Shown: positions 45,260-56,380 of the stretch, piece after piece
Numbering within the stretch: position 1 is the stretch's first letter
How the letters are laid out: every line of letters begins with the position of its first letter
Assembly: GCF_037094685.1 (NCBI RefSeq)
Contig: NZ_CP146614.1
Span: 5,766,001-5,830,000, forward strand
From: Massilia sp. METH4
GTDB lineage: Bacteria > Pseudomonadota > Gammaproteobacteria > Burkholderiales > Burkholderiaceae_D
DNA length: 64,000 nucleotides
Reading direction: 5' to 3'
Notes under the pieces: generated by a model
Database searches by the model: none
What the model was told of the DNA's origin: nothing
Seen by the model: only the letters and a program-made list of their open reading frames with translations
Made by a program: the position numbers and the translations under genes

Positions 45260-46660
45260 CTACACCACGGCACCACTGAATGCGTCCGGCCGTCGCGCCA
45301 GCAGCTGGGAAAGCCGCTGGAGCCCTGCCCGCAATTGCCCACGATCCTTGATGCTGCCCAAGGAAATCCTGATCGCATTCACGGAACCACCGTCAATGGC
45401 GAATGCCTCCGCCGCCGTGACCGCCACGCCCTCGCTGCCGGCCGCCCGCGCAAGCTGGGAGGAGTTCCAATACGCCGGCAACTCGATCCATACGTGCAGC
45501 CCGTCGCCAGCGCCGGTGCAGCGCCCGGCAAGAACATCGCGCGCCATCCGATGGCGCAGGCGCACCTCGCTGCGCACGCCCTCCATCAATCTGAATGCCG
45601 AACCGTCGAGTATCCATTGCGTGGCCAGCGCGGCCGTCAGCGGAGCGGTCATCAGGGCGAACGATCGCAGCGCGGCCAGGAAACGCTCCCGTACCTGTGC
45701 ATCGCGCACCAGCACGAAGGCGACCCGCAAGCCGGGCGTCAGGCATTTCGCCAGCGTCGAGATGTAATAGACATGGTCCGGGGCCAGGGTGGCGATGGGC
45801 GGCGGCGGGCCTTCGGCAAGAAGCCAGTACGGATCGTCTTCGACGATGCGCACGTTGCAGCGCTTCGCAATGGCGGCGAGTTCCTTTCGACGGCGCTCCG
45901 GAACGGTCATTGCGGTCGGGTTCTGCAAGGTCGGATTGAGGTAGACCAGCTCCGGCTTGTGTGCGCGGCAGGCTTCCTCGAGCAACTCGGGCACCATTCC
46001 GTGCCTGTCCGCTCCCACCGCAACGATGTGCCGGCCGAACTGCGTCGCCGCGGCGCGCAAGCCGGGATAACTCATTGGCTCGGCAAGGATGACGCCGCCG
46101 GGCTCGGTCAGCGCAAGCATCAATGCGGCAATCGCTGCCTGCGCGCCAGGGCAGACGACGAGCTGCCCATGATCCAGTCGCCCGAACATCGGTTCGAGCC
46201 ACGTGGCACCCGCCTTGCGGTCGGAATCGCTGCCTCCGCCCAGGTGGTAGGTCATCAGCAAACCATTGTCTGCCCCCATCAGGACCTGCGACAGTCCCTG
46301 TTTCAGCATGTCGTCGAAGTCCAGGCCCTCCGGCGGCGGCGGGGTATTCATGCTCAAGTCGAGAACGGACGTCAACTCGACTTTCGGCGCGGCAACATAT
46401 GTGCCGCGCGCGCCGCGGCCCTCCAGCAGGTTGCGGCGCCGGGCCTCGTCATAGGCGCGGGTGACCGTCGTCAGGTCGACATGCAGGTGCGCGGCCAGCT
46501 GGCGCTGCGGAGGCAGGCGGTCGCCCGCTTTCAGCGCTCCGGCCGCGACGGCCGCCTGGAGCGCATCGGCAATTTGCAGGAAACGCGGCCCGCCACGCGC
46601 CGTCAAGCGCGGCAGCCAGGCTGGCAAATCGTCATCTTGTATGGATTTCAACTGGGACAT
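45260..46660 (-). CDS. MocR-type regulator (GntR HTH fused to PLP aminotransferase fold)
   Basis: 466 residues. The N-terminal GntR winged helix (about 25-90) has GALKAGDRLPPQRQLAAHLH and VDLTTVTRAYDEARRRNLLE. A fold-type I aminotransferase domain follows, with PLP-site segments VCPGAQAAIAALMLALTEPG, VEDDPYWLL and STLAKCLTPGLRVAFVL holding the Schiff-base Lys. MocR proteins regulate vitamin B6, GABA, taurine or transporter genes. It is divergent from a small membrane protein gene (168-bp gap), a candidate target. The effector amine or amino acid is unknown. Confidence 0.88.
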   Translation of the reverse strand: MSQLKSIQDDDLPAWLPRLTARGGPRFLQIADALQAAVAAGALKAGDRLPPQRQLAAHLHVDLTTVTRAYDEARRRNLLEGRGARGTYVAAPKVELTSVLDLSMNTPPPPEGLDFDDMLKQGLSQVLMGADNGLLMTYHLGGGSDSDRKAGATWLEPMFGRLDHGQLVVCPGAQAAIAALMLALTEPGGVILAEPMSYPGLRAAATQFGRHIVAVGADRHGMVPELLEEACRAHKPELVYLNPTLQNPTAMTVPERRRKELAAIAKRCNVRIVEDDPYWLLAEGPPPPIATLAPDHVYYISTLAKCLTPGLRVAFVLVRDAQVRERFLAALRSFALMTAPLTAALATQWILDGSAFRLMEGVRSEVRLRHRMARDVLAGRCTGAGDGLHVWIELPAYWNSSQLARAAGSEGVAVTAAEAFAIDGGSVNAIRISLGSIKDRGQLRAGLQRLSQLLARRPDAFSGAVV

Positions 46661-46828
46661 TATGTCTCAATGTATGGAGATTGCTTTCACGTAGTATGCG
46701 ACAAGACGTGCAGCACGACCATACTTGCAGAGCATTGCACCGAAGCTCCGGCGGATCAAGACGGCGAGTTCTTCGCACTGCTCTCAACGCCACACAATGC
46801 CCATCAACAGCCGGAAATACCCGAAATC

Positions 46829-47080
46829 ATGGAATGGTTCCCCACAGTCGCCTTCACATTCAAAATCCTCGTGCTGGCCATCGGCATGTTCTTCGCCGTC
46901 AAATGGCACTACGACCAGGGGAAGAAGAAGAACAAGCAGCACGAGAAAGGCACGCGCGCGGTGCTCATCGCGGGCGGCAAGGTTGCCGCCATCTTCACGT
47001 TGTCGCTCGTGGGCCTGGGGCTCTTCACCTTCTTCCTGATGAAGACGTTCGGCCTGGGCGTCATGATGACCCTGCCTTGA
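46829..47080 (+). CDS. Small membrane protein (83 aa), hypothetical
   Basis: Two hydrophobic helices (TFKILVLAIGMFFAVKWHYD and VAAIFTLSLVGLGLFTFFLM) are separated by a highly basic loop (DQGKKKNKQHEKGTRA), predicting an inner-membrane hairpin with the loop in the cytoplasm. The ATG at 46829 fits the first helix; the open frame continues upstream into non-coding-looking sequence. Ribosome site weak (CGGAAA). Convergent with pqiC, 10 bp away. Not recognised. Confidence 0.6.
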   Translation: MEWFPTVAFTFKILVLAIGMFFAVKWHYDQGKKKNKQHEKGTRAVLIAGGKVAAIFTLSLVGLGLFTFFLMKTFGLGVMMTLP

Positions 47081-47090
47081 TGGCAGACGG

Positions 47091-47678
47091 TCAGCACGCT
47101 CCCGCTTTCCCCGCCTGGCGATCGCCGACGGCCCGCGCAATTTCCTTCGCCAACTGGCCCAGCGCGGCCCGGTGGCCGGCCACCAGCGCCTCGTAGCCCA
47201 TTCCCACATCTTCCCGCTGCACACTGCGGCAAGTGAGCACTGTACTTTCTCCGACCCGCCGCACGCTCCACACCGCGTCGACGAGTGCATGGGAACCGGG
47301 CACGGACTCGAAGCGCTGCACATTCGTACTGATCCGGTACACGGTCGCGCCCTCGGGTACGGGCGAGCGGTAGACGTCGATCGCGCCCAGCCGTGCGGTG
47401 ACACCCTGCGACAGCGCAGTGCCGATCTCGTCGGCCAGCGGACCGGCCCAGCGGTGCTGGTCCAGCACCTCGACGCGCCCTGCGCCGGCACCGACCACGA
47501 GCTGTTCGCGGCGCACCTGGGCCGGCACGCTCACCGCCAGCATTTCGATGTACAGCGGCGCAGGTGCAGCCGGTGCAGCCGGCGCGGCGCCGGCCGCCAG
47601 CGTATAGAAACGCTCGGTGGGCGGCGCGGCGCAACCGGCCAGCAGCACGGCGGCAGCGAGCATGAGGCATCGATTCAT
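47091..47678 (-). CDS. pqiC: PqiC-family outer-membrane lipoprotein
   Basis: A 195-residue ABC-type auxiliary lipoprotein (DUF330) with lipobox LLAGC (signal MNRCLMLAAAVLLAG). Typical features are ERFYTLAAGA after the anchor, YRISTNVQRFESVPGSHALV and the C-terminal GYEALVAGHRAALGQLAKEI. In E. coli PqiC sits in the outer membrane and receives the PqiB tunnel. The start overlaps the pqiB stop (ATGA). Confidence 0.9.
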   Translation of the reverse strand: MNRCLMLAAAVLLAGCAAPPTERFYTLAAGAAPAAPAAPAPLYIEMLAVSVPAQVRREQLVVGAGAGRVEVLDQHRWAGPLADEIGTALSQGVTARLGAIDVYRSPVPEGATVYRISTNVQRFESVPGSHALVDAVWSVRRVGESTVLTCRSVQREDVGMGYEALVAGHRAALGQLAKEIARAVGDRQAGKAGAC

Positions 47679-49285
47679 TTCTTCTTCTCCTGGGGTTTGC
47701 CGCGGATCAGCGATTCCGGGTGCCGCTCGAGGTAGTCGGCCAGCGCTTCCACCGACTGCATGGTGCGCGTCACTTCCTGCAAGGCTTGCCGCAGGTCCGA
47801 TTGCAGCGGCGCATCCTGCGCCAGCAGGTTTTCCGCGCTCGCGAAGGTCTTGCGGGCGGCCGCCAGCGTGTCCTTCACTTCCGGCAGCACTTCGCCATCG
47901 ACCCGCTCCAGCGTGGTGGTGAGTTCGGCCAGCGTGCCGTTGGCCTGCACCAGCGTGCGGTTCAGGTTCGTGCCGATCTCGTCGAACGGCACCTTGTCGA
48001 GCTTGCGGGCGATGCTCTGCAGCTGGCTTTGCAGCTCGTCCAGCGAGCCCGGGACCGTGGGCAGCACCAGGCGGTCCGGTTCCACCACCAGCTCCGCCTT
48101 CGGCGCATCCGGGAAGAAGTCCAGCGCGACGTAGAGCTGGTTCGTCAGCAGGCTGCCGGTGCGCAGCTGGCCGCGCAGGCCGCGGCCGATCATGCGCGCC
48201 ATCGTGTCGTGCCCGGCCTGCATGTCGCCGGAATAGGCGTCCAGGAAGCGCTTGCCGAGGCGGCCTGGATACAGGTCGATCGTCACCGGCATGCGGAATG
48301 CCCGGCGCTTGCGGTCGAATTCCACGCCCACTGCGCGCACCTCGCCCAGCACGATGCCGCGGAAGTCGACCGGCGCGCCCGGCACCAGGCCGCGCAGCGA
48401 CTGGTCGAAGTACAGCACCGCCGCCACGGCCGGGCCGTCCGGTGCCCGCAGCGCCGCCGCGCGGTCGTCGGCCAGGATGAAGCGCGTGCCCGCCGGTGCC
48501 GCCTGCGCCGGCTTGCGGCCGTTGCCGGATTCGAAGGCGATGCCGCCGGTGGCCAGTGCCGCCAGCGACTGGGTGTTCAGTTTGAAGCCGGCCGCGTCGA
48601 GCCGCAGGTCGACGCCGCTGGCATGCCACCAGCGCGTGTCGACGCCCACGAAGCCCACGTAGCGATCCTCGATGAATACCGACATGTCGATGCCGTCGCC
48701 TTCGCGATCGAGCTCGAAGGCGGCCACCTGCCCCACGCGCACGCGCCGGTAATACACGGGCGAGCCGATGCTCACCGACCCCAGGCTGTCCGCATGCAGC
48801 CGGTATTCGCGCCCCTTCAGGCCCGGGGGCACGGCCGGGGGCCGGTCCAGGCCGACGAAATCGGTCGCCGTCGCGTCCTTCGTGCCCGGCGCGGCGCCGA
48901 TGTAGGGGCCGGACAGCAGCGTGCCCAGGCCGGACACGCCGCTCGCGCCGATCTGCGGCCGCACCACCCAGAAGCGCGTATCCTCGGCCGCGAAGCGCCG
49001 GGCTTCGCGCGCCATCTGGATCTTCGCCAGCACCCGGTCGCCATCCTCGGCCAGGGTGACGGCGACCACTTCGCCGATGTCGACATCCTTGTACTTCACC
49101 TTGGTCTTGCCCGCCTCCAGCCCTTCGCCGGTGGCGAAGCTGACGGTGACCGTGGGGCCGCGGCTGGTCATCCAGTTCACGACCTGCGTGGCGCCGATGA
49201 TCGCGGCAACCACGGGAATCAGCCAGATCAGCGATGGCAGCCACCGGCTGGGCCGATCGACGGCGGGAGGTGGAAGGTCAGTCAT
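47675..49285 (-). CDS. pqiB: PqiB, MCE-domain intermembrane transport protein
   Basis: A 536-residue protein with one N-terminal membrane helix (LPSLIWLIPVVAAIIGATQV) and three MCE/MlaD domains (GPTVTVSFATGEGLEAGKTK; IGSPVYYRRVRVGQVAAFEL; VPGAPVDFRGIVLGEVRAVG). A long helical C-terminal region follows and should form the needle that bridges the periplasm. Length and domain number match PqiB. It links PqiA in the inner membrane to PqiC, in lipid transport and envelope integrity. Overlaps pqiA by 8 bp. Confidence 0.93.
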   Translation of the reverse strand: MTDLPPPAVDRPSRWLPSLIWLIPVVAAIIGATQVVNWMTSRGPTVTVSFATGEGLEAGKTKVKYKDVDIGEVVAVTLAEDGDRVLAKIQMAREARRFAAEDTRFWVVRPQIGASGVSGLGTLLSGPYIGAAPGTKDATATDFVGLDRPPAVPPGLKGREYRLHADSLGSVSIGSPVYYRRVRVGQVAAFELDREGDGIDMSVFIEDRYVGFVGVDTRWWHASGVDLRLDAAGFKLNTQSLAALATGGIAFESGNGRKPAQAAPAGTRFILADDRAAALRAPDGPAVAAVLYFDQSLRGLVPGAPVDFRGIVLGEVRAVGVEFDRKRRAFRMPVTIDLYPGRLGKRFLDAYSGDMQAGHDTMARMIGRGLRGQLRTGSLLTNQLYVALDFFPDAPKAELVVEPDRLVLPTVPGSLDELQSQLQSIARKLDKVPFDEIGTNLNRTLVQANGTLAELTTTLERVDGEVLPEVKDTLAAARKTFASAENLLAQDAPLQSDLRQALQEVTRTMQSVEALADYLERHPESLIRGKPQEKKK

Positions 49286-50540
49286 GCTTTGCTCCGCTCA
49301 TTGCTTCATTATCGATGGGGTCCCAGATCAGGCGCGGGTCGAACAGCGCGGAGGCGATCATCGTCAGGATCACCACGCAGCCGAAGGCGAGCGCGCCGGG
49401 GCCGGCGGTGATCACGGCCAGGGCCTGGAAGCGCACCAGCGCCACGGTCAGCGTGACCACGAAGATATCGAGCATCGACCAGCGCCCGATGAATTCCACC
49501 ATGCGATAGACGCGCGTGCGCCCGGCCGGCGCCCAGCGCGAGCGCCACTGCGCCGTTCCGGCCAGCACGGCCAGGGCCACCAGCTTCGACACGGGCACCA
49601 GCACGCTCGCCACGAAGATCACGATCGCCAGCCCCGGCGAGCCGGTGTTCCAGAACAGCAGCACCCCGCTCGTGATCGTGTCGCCTTCCGTGCCGCCGAT
49701 CGATTCCGTGTACATCACAGGCAGGATATTGGCCGGCACGTAGAGCAGCGTCGCCGCGGCGAGCAACGCCCACGTCCAGGTGATGCTGTTCGGCACGCGG
49801 TGGTGCAGCACGGCGCCGCAGCGGCAGCAATGCCCGCCTTCGGGGCGATCCTGGTTGACGAGGCCGCAGCTGCGGCATTCGAGCGGGTGCGCGTCCGCCG
49901 CCAACGTGACCGGAGGGCGCGGCGGCATGAACCGGTCGCCCAGCGTCCACAGCGCGCGCGGCTCGTAGCGCAGCACCACCGCGCCCAGGATCGTCAGCGC
50001 GGCGAAGGCGAACAGGCCCGGATGGGGAATCACGCGCGCCAGGCCCGTCATCTTGATGGCGGTGATGAGAATGCCGACCATGAGCACTTCCGTCATCGCC
50101 CAGTGCCGCGCGCCCTGCACCACCCGCAGCAGCAGGTGGAACCCCGGCACGAGCCGCCCCTTCAGCAAGCCGAGCGACACGTACAGCAAGGCCCCCAGCT
50201 CCAGCGCCGGGAAGGCGATGGCGAAGAAGAACACCATGGCCGCGATCACCTCCATGCGCTCGTTCCACAGCACGCCCACGGCTTGCAGCAGCGTCACGCC
50301 GGACGTCAGGCCGTTCAATTCCAGCTCCACGATGGGAAAGCACTGGGCGATCAGGTAGGTGAGCACGGCGCCCAGCGTGATGGCCACCATCGAGGCCGGC
50401 GTCGGCGCGGGGCCGGTGGCATACCATTTGTACAGCACGCTGGCGCAGCGCGTGCAGCGCGCCCGCTGCCCGTCCGACAGCGCATGCCAGCGGTGCAGCG
50501 CGCCGCAGTCGTGGCAGCCGATCGGTTCGCCCTCGGTCAC
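49278..50540 (-). CDS. pqiA: PqiA, inner-membrane protein with two zinc-ribbon-like modules
   Basis: A 420-residue polytopic protein with about eight helices in two halves. Each half is preceded by a four-cysteine ribbon: CHDCGALHRW...CTRCASVLY near the N-terminus and CRSCGLVNQD...CCRCGAVLHH in the middle. LSLLIF-like segments such as VALAVLAG and DIFVVTLTVALVRFQALAVI are typical. It forms the inner-membrane part of the Pqi system. First gene of the pqiABC operon. Confidence 0.92.
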   Translation of the reverse strand: MTEGEPIGCHDCGALHRWHALSDGQRARCTRCASVLYKWYATGPAPTPASMVAITLGAVLTYLIAQCFPIVELELNGLTSGVTLLQAVGVLWNERMEVIAAMVFFFAIAFPALELGALLYVSLGLLKGRLVPGFHLLLRVVQGARHWAMTEVLMVGILITAIKMTGLARVIPHPGLFAFAALTILGAVVLRYEPRALWTLGDRFMPPRPPVTLAADAHPLECRSCGLVNQDRPEGGHCCRCGAVLHHRVPNSITWTWALLAAATLLYVPANILPVMYTESIGGTEGDTITSGVLLFWNTGSPGLAIVIFVASVLVPVSKLVALAVLAGTAQWRSRWAPAGRTRVYRMVEFIGRWSMLDIFVVTLTVALVRFQALAVITAGPGALAFGCVVILTMIASALFDPRLIWDPIDNEAMSGAKHD

Positions 50541-50760
50541 GCGCGCCTCCCCGCCGCCGGGCCGGCGGCACGGGCGGGCATGAAAGGATCGTGGTCGGCG
50601 AAACGGAGCGGCATCGGTTCCCGGATGGTGGCGCGGACGGCGGACTTGTCATTATGGCCAGATGATACCGTGCGGATGCGCACGATTGGCTGGCAAGCGG
50701 CAACGCGGCGCATGCCGCACGACTCCGTTTGGCGGAAACATTGCCCGTTCGGCTATGATG

Positions 50761-50779
50761 GCTCACATCGTGAGCTCAC
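50761..50779. promoter_or_regulatory. Overlapping palindromes upstream of the AI-2E-type transporter gene
   Basis: GCTCACATCGTGAGC (6-bp arms, 3-bp centre) overlaps the perfect palindrome GTGAGCTCAC. They begin two bases after a TATGAT that could be a -10 element and lie 17 bp before the start codon. This position suits a repressor operator. No regulator gene is adjacent. Confidence 0.4.
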
Positions 50780-50795
50780 TTGAACAATACCAATA

Positions 50796-51854
50796 ATGAA
50801 GCGCTATACCCTGCCGCAATCCTCGTTCCTGTTCCTGCTCGGCCTCGTCACGCTGGCCTTTTTCTGGATCCTGCTGCCGTTCTCCGGCGCCGTGTTCTGG
50901 GGCGTCGTGTTCTCGATCGTGTTCGCGCCGCTGTATGCGCAGATCCTCAATGCCGTGGGCAACCGGCCGAACTCCGCCGCCCTGCTGTCGCTGCTCGTCA
51001 TCATCCTGATGGTGCTCATGCCGCTGGCGATGATCACGGCCTCGCTCGTCGATCAGGCGAGCGGCGTCTACCTGATGATCGAGTCCGGCCAGATCGACTT
51101 CGGCCGCATGTTCCAGCAGGTGATCAATGGCCTCCCCGGCTGGGCCGTGACCCTGCTGGACCGCTTCGAGCTGACCAATATGGCGTCGCTGCAAGCCAAG
51201 CTGACCGCGGCCGCCGCGCAGATCAGCCAGACCACGGCGCGCTATGCGATCGACTTCGGCCGCAACGCGTTCGACTTCCTCGTCAGCACCACCGTCATGC
51301 TGTACCTGCTGTTCTTCCTGTTCCGCGACGGCCGCACGCTGGCGGCGCGCATCAAGCGCGCCGTGCCGCTGGCCTCGCGCTACAAGAAGCCGCTGTTCGA
51401 CAATTTCACGACCGTGATCCGCGCCACCGTGAAGGGCAATGTGCTGGTGGCCATGGCTCAGGGCGCGCTGGGCGGCCTGATCTTCTGGCTGCTGGACGTG
51501 CCCGGTCCGCTGCTGTGGGCCGTGATCATGGCCTTCCTGTCGCTGCTGCCCGCCGTGGGCGCCGCGATCATCTGGGGACCGGTGGCGATCTATTTCCTCG
51601 TCACGGGATCGGTGTGGCAGGGCGTGGTACTTGCGGCATACGGCGTGCTGGTGATCGGCCTGGTCGACAACCTGCTGCGCCCCGTCCTGGTGGGCAAGGA
51701 CACCAAGCTGCCCGACTACATCGTGCTGCTGTCGACCATCGGCGGCATGGCCCTGTTCGGGCTGAACGGCTTCGTGATCGGGCCGGTGATCGCCGCCCTC
51801 TTCATCGCCGCGTGGGACCTGTTCTCGAACGCGGACGAGTTCCACGGCGAGTAA
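50796..51854 (+). CDS. AI-2E family transporter
   Basis: A 352-residue inner-membrane protein of the AI-2E (PerM/TqsA/YdiK) family with about eight helices in the usual arrangement: [20 protein letters not shown] near the N-terminus, then [20 protein letters not shown] and [20 protein letters not shown]. The family exports small molecules or ions; autoinducer-2 export was proposed for TqsA only, so no substrate is assigned. The helicase gene starts 13 bp downstream. Confidence 0.9.
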   Translation: MKRYTLPQSSFLFLLGLVTLAFFWILLPFSGAVFWGVVFSIVFAPLYAQILNAVGNRPNSAALLSLLVIILMVLMPLAMITASLVDQASGVYLMIESGQIDFGRMFQQVINGLPGWAVTLLDRFELTNMASLQAKLTAAAAQISQTTARYAIDFGRNAFDFLVSTTVMLYLLFFLFRDGRTLAARIKRAVPLASRYKKPLFDNFTTVIRATVKGNVLVAMAQGALGGLIFWLLDVPGPLLWAVIMAFLSLLPAVGAAIIWGPVAIYFLVTGSVWQGVVLAAYGVLVIGLVDNLLRPVLVGKDTKLPDYIVLLSTIGGMALFGLNGFVIGPVIAALFIAAWDLFSNADEFHGE

Positions 51855-51867
51855 GGGCCGCGCGGCG

Positions 51868-54800
51868 ATGGACATCCGTTCCCGCCCAGGGCACGATTTC
51901 CATCCTGCCGTGGCGGCCTGGTTCGCCGCCAGCTTCCCGTCGGCCACCGAGGCGCAGCGCCGCGCCTGGCCACTGATCCAGGCCGGCAGGGCGGTGCTGG
52001 TCGCCGCGCCGACCGGCTCGGGCAAGACCTTGACGGCCTTCCTGGCCGCCATCGACGCCCTGGTGCGCGAAAGCGTGGCGTCGCCGCTGCCGGACGAAAC
52101 GCGGGTGCTGTACGTGTCGCCGCTGAAGGCGCTGTCGAACGATATCCGCGTCAACCTGCTGGCACCGCTCGAAGGCATCGACCGTGAACTGGTGGCGCTC
52201 GGCCTGCCGCCGCACGGCATCCGCAGCGCCGTGCGCACCGGCGACACGCCGCAGGCCGAGCGCAATGCGGCGCGCAAGCGCCCGCCGCACATCCTCGTCT
52301 CCACGCCGGAATCGCTGTACGTGCTGCTCGGCTCGGACAGTGGCCGTGCCATGCTGTCGACCGTGCGCACGGTGATCGTCGACGAGATCCACGCGGTGGC
52401 CGGCAGCAAGCGCGGCAGCCACCTGGCCCTGAGCCTGGAGCGGCTGGAGGCGCTGTGCAAGTCAGCCCCGGTGCGCGTCGGCCTGTCGGCCACGCAAAAG
52501 CCGATCTCGCTGGTCGCGCAATTCCTGGCGGGGGCCGGCCGCGACTGCGCGATCGTCGACGTCGGCCACGTGCGCGCCCGCGACCTGGGCCTGGAACTGC
52601 CGCCCGTGCCGCTGGAGGCGGTGATGCCGAACGAGGTGTGGGAACGGGTGTACGACCGGCTGGCCGAGCTGGCGGCCCTGCACAAGACCACGCTGGTGTT
52701 CGTCAACACACGGCGCATGGCCGAACGCATGGCGCGCCATCTGGCCGACCGCCTCGGCGCCGGGCACGTGGCGGCCCACCACGGCAGCCTCGCCAAGGAA
52801 TTCCGGCTCGACGCGGAGCAGCGCCTGAAACGGGGCGAGCTGCGCATGCTGATCGCCACCGCCTCGCTGGAACTGGGCATCGATATCGGCGACGTGGACC
52901 TCGTGTGCCAGATCGGTTCACCGCGCAGCATCGCCGCCTTCCTGCAGCGGGTGGGCCGCTCCGGCCACCAGGTGGGCGGCATGCCGAAGGGCCGGCTGTT
53001 CCCCACCTCGCGCGACGACCTCGTGGAATGCGCCGCGCTGCTCGACTGCGTGCGGCGCGACGAGCTGGACACGCTGCACATCCCGAACGCCCCGCTCGAC
53101 GTGCTGGCCCAGCAGATCGTGGCCGAAGTGGGAAGCCGCGAATGGCACGAGGATGCGCTGTTCGCGCTGGTGCGGCAGGCGATGCCCTACGCGGCATTGC
53201 CGCGCGAGCGCTTCGATGCCGTGCTGCGCATGCTGACGGAAGGCTTCAACAGCCGCCAAGGCGTGCGCGGCGCCTACCTGCACCGCGACGCCGTCAGCGG
53301 CACGGTGCGCGGCCGGCGCGGCGGGCGGCTGACGGCCGTCACCTCGGGCGGCGCGATTCCCGATAACGCCGACTTCACCGTGGTGCTCGAACCGGGCGGG
53401 CAGAACGTGGGCACCGTGCACGAGGACTTCGCCGTGGAGAGCCTGGCCGGCGACGTGTTCCAGCTCGGGAACACGTCGTACCGCATCATGCGTGTGGAGG
53501 CGGGCAAGGTGCGCGTGGAGGATGCGCACGGCGCGGCGCCGAACATCCCGTTCTGGCTGGGCGAAGCGCCGGGCCGCAGCGACGAGCTGTCCTTTGGTGT
53601 CGCGCGGCTGCGCGGCGAGATCGACCGCCTGCTGGGCGAACGCGACGACGGCGCGGCGGCCATCGAGCATGCGATCGACTGGCTGTTCGAGCACCTAGGC
53701 CTGGCCGACGAGGCGGCGCGGCAGATCGTCGAGTACCTGGCGCGGGCGCGCGCCGCGCTCGCCGCCCTGCCCACGCGCGATACGCTGGTGATGGAGCGCT
53801 TCTTCGACGAATCGGGCGGCATGCAGCTCGTGCTGCACGCGCCCTACGGCAGCCGCGTCAACCGGGCCTGGGGTCTGGCCCTGCGCAAGCGCTTCTGCCG
53901 CACCTTCAACTTCGAGCTGCAGGCGGCGGCCACCGAGGATGCGATCGTGCTGTCGCTGTCCGAAAGCCACAGCTTCCCGCTGGACGAAGTGTGGCGCTAC
54001 CTGCGCTCCACCAGCGCCGAGCACATCCTGGTCCAGGCGCTGCTCGACGCACCGCTGTTCAACGTGCGCTGGCGCTGGAACGCAACGACCGCCCTGGCCC
54101 TGCCCCGCTTCGCCGGCGGGCGCAAGGTGGCGCCGCAGCTGATGCGCATGAAGAGCGACGACATGCTGGCCTCCGTGTTCCCCGACCAGGCGGCGTGCCT
54201 GGAAAACATCGTGGGCGAGCGGGAATTGCCCGACCACCCGCTGGCGGACCAGACGCTGGACGACTGCCTGCACGAGGCGATGGATGCGGAAGGCTGGCTG
54301 GCGCTGCTGCGCCGCATGGAGGCGGGCGAGGTCCGGCTGCTGGCGCGCGACCTGCCCGCGCCCTCGCCGCTGGCCATGGAAATCCTCAATGCCCGCCCCT
54401 ACGCCTTCCTCGACGATGCGCCCCTGGAAGAGCGCCGCACGCAGGCGGTGCTGAACCGGCGCTGGACCGATCCGGCATCGACGGACGACATGGGCGCCCT
54501 CGATTCCGGCGCAATCGAGGCGGTGGCGGAGGAAGCCTGGCCGCGCGTGCGCAACGCCGATGAAATGCACGAGGCGCTCGTCGCGCTCGCGTGCGTAACG
54601 CGCGGCGAGGCGGCGGCCAACGATGGCTGGAACGACTGGCTGGCCGCCCTCGTGAAAAGCGGCCGCGCCACGCGGCTCTCCGGCGGCGGGTTCGACGCGT
54701 GGGTGGCGCTGGAACGGCTGGCCTGCCTGCGGGCCGCCTATCCCGATGCGGTGGCGCAGCCGGCGCTGGCGATTCCAGCGCGGCTGGAGACCGACGAGCC

Positions 54801-56223
54801 ATGGACGCGCGACGCGGCACTGGTGGAACTGCTGCGCGCGCGCCTGTCCGGCTTCGGCCCGCAGGGCGTGGCCGCCATCGCCGCGGCGCTCGCCCTGCCG
54901 GAAAGCACGGTCACTATCGCGCTTGCCGGGCTGGAAAGCGAAGGCTATGTGATGCGCGGCCGCTTCACGCCCGGCGCGGCCGGCGAGGAGTGGTGCGAAA
55001 GGCACCTGCTGGCGCGCATCCATCGCTACACGATCCGCCACCTGCGGCGCGAGATCGAACCGGTGGAGCGGCAGGATTTCATGCGCTTCCTGTTCGACTG
55101 GCAGCACGTCGGCGAGGAGACGCGGCTGCAAGGCGCCGACGCGCTGCCGCAGGCGCTGGCGCAGCTGGAAGGGTACGAGGCGGCAGCGGGCGCCTGGGAA
55201 AGCGACCTGCTTGCCGCACGGGTGAAGGAATACTCGATGCTGTGGCTCGACGAGCTGTGCCGGTCCGGCCGCATCGTGTGGACGCGCGTGGGCGCGCCGC
55301 CCAGCGCCAGCGGCGGCCCGGTGCGCGCCACCCCGCTGGTGCTGCTGCCGCGCCGGCAGCTCGCGCTGTGGCATGCGCTGCCGGCGGTGGCCAGCGAGGT
55401 GCAGGTCTCATCGCGCGGCGCGCGCGTGCTCGATGCCTTGCGCGCCCACGGCGCCATGTTCTTCGACGAGCTGACGATGGAAGCGCGCCTGCTACCGGCC
55501 GAACTGGAAGACACGCTGGGCGAACTGGTGGCCACGGGTCTCGTGAACGCGGACAGCTTCGCCGGCCTGCGCGCCATGCTGGTGCCGGCGAACAAACGCA
55601 ATGCGATGGACCGCAAGCGCCGCCGCGGCGCCGGGCCGACGATGGAGGAAGCGGGCCGCTGGGCGCTGGTGCGCCGCGCCGAGGGCGTGACCATCACCGA
55701 GCGCGGCGCGCAGGCGCCCGGCGATATCGCCAGCCGTCCCGCGTCCGGCCGCCGGCCGCGCACCGAACCGGCCACCCTGGAACACATCGCCATGACCTTG
55801 CTGCGCCGCTACGGCGTGATGTTCTGGCACCTGCTGGAGCGGGAAGCGGCCTGGATGCCCGCCTGGCGCGAGCTGCTGCCGGTCTATCACCGCCTGGAGG
55901 CGCGCGGCGAGATCCGCGGCGGGCGCTTCGTGGCTGGCCTGTCGGGCGAACAGTTCGCACTGCCCGAGGCGATCCCGCTCCTGCGCGACATGCGCAAGCG
56001 GCCGCACGACGCCAGCCTGGTACTGGTCTCCGGCGTCGATCCGCTGAACCTCGCCGGCATCGTGCTGCCGGGCGAAAAAGTGCCCGCGCTGGCCGGCAAC
56101 CGCTTGCTGTACCGCGACGGAACGCCGGTGGCCACGCTCGTCGCGGGCAAGTTCCACTACCTCGGTTCGCCCGCGCCGGCCGAGCGCGAGGCGCTGCACG
56201 CGCGGCTGGTGGCGCCGCGCTAG
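51868..56223 (+). CDS. lhr: Lhr-type large superfamily 2 DNA/RNA helicase
   Basis: A 1451-residue protein, close to full-length E. coli Lhr (about 1540). Two RecA domains carry Walker A APTGSGKT (47-54), motif Ia [16 protein letters not shown] (173-176), LSATQK, and motif [16 protein letters not shown]. The winged-helix and beta-barrel Lhr core (DUF4145/DEAD_assoc) and a long C-terminal extension follow. Lhr is an ATP-dependent 3'-to-5' helicase implicated in DNA repair. The TAG stop is the last part of a CTAG that borders a palindromic element. Co-directional with the transporter gene. Confidence 0.93.
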   Translation: MDIRSRPGHDFHPAVAAWFAASFPSATEAQRRAWPLIQAGRAVLVAAPTGSGKTLTAFLAAIDALVRESVASPLPDETRVLYVSPLKALSNDIRVNLLAPLEGIDRELVALGLPPHGIRSAVRTGDTPQAERNAARKRPPHILVSTPESLYVLLGSDSGRAMLSTVRTVIVDEIHAVAGSKRGSHLALSLERLEALCKSAPVRVGLSATQKPISLVAQFLAGAGRDCAIVDVGHVRARDLGLELPPVPLEAVMPNEVWERVYDRLAELAALHKTTLVFVNTRRMAERMARHLADRLGAGHVAAHHGSLAKEFRLDAEQRLKRGELRMLIATASLELGIDIGDVDLVCQIGSPRSIAAFLQRVGRSGHQVGGMPKGRLFPTSRDDLVECAALLDCVRRDELDTLHIPNAPLDVLAQQIVAEVGSREWHEDALFALVRQAMPYAALPRERFDAVLRMLTEGFNSRQGVRGAYLHRDAVSGTVRGRRGGRLTAVTSGGAIPDNADFTVVLEPGGQNVGTVHEDFAVESLAGDVFQLGNTSYRIMRVEAGKVRVEDAHGAAPNIPFWLGEAPGRSDELSFGVARLRGEIDRLLGERDDGAAAIEHAIDWLFEHLGLADEAARQIVEYLARARAALAALPTRDTLVMERFFDESGGMQLVLHAPYGSRVNRAWGLALRKRFCRTFNFELQAAATEDAIVLSLSESHSFPLDEVWRYLRSTSAEHILVQALLDAPLFNVRWRWNATTALALPRFAGGRKVAPQLMRMKSDDMLASVFPDQAACLENIVGERELPDHPLADQTLDDCLHEAMDAEGWLALLRRMEAGEVRLLARDLPAPSPLAMEILNARPYAFLDDAPLEERRTQAVLNRRWTDPASTDDMGALDSGAIEAVAEEAWPRVRNADEMHEALVALACVTRGEAAANDGWNDWLAALVKSGRATRLSGGGFDAWVALERLACLRAAYPDAVAQPALAIPARLETDEPWTRDAALVELLRARLSGFGPQGVAAIAAALALPESTVTIALAGLESEGYVMRGRFTPGAAGEEWCERHLLARIHRYTIRHLRREIEPVERQDFMRFLFDWQHVGEETRLQGADALPQALAQLEGYEAAAGAWESDLLAARVKEYSMLWLDELCRSGRIVWTRVGAPPSASGGPVRATPLVLLPRRQLALWHALPAVASEVQVSSRGARVLDALRAHGAMFFDELTMEARLLPAELEDTLGELVATGLVNADSFAGLRAMLVPANKRNAMDRKRRRGAGPTMEEAGRWALVRRAEGVTITERGAQAPGDIASRPASGRRPRTEPATLEHIAMTLLRRYGVMFWHLLEREAAWMPAWRELLPVYHRLEARGEIRGGRFVAGLSGEQFALPEAIPLLRDMRKRPHDASLVLVSGVDPLNLAGIVLPGEKVPALAGNRLLYRDGTPVATLVAGKFHYLGSPAPAEREALHARLVAPR

Positions 56224-56380
56224 TGTGGTGAAACAGAGAGTCGTTGACTAATAAATTTGACGAAATCGTCTCAAGACAAGACGGAAATGCGCGGTAAGGC
56301 CGGGGCCTTTCCGTGCATTTTCAACGCAGTGTTGAGGCGATTTTCGTCGAATTTATTCAACGAATTTCTGATTCAGCACA

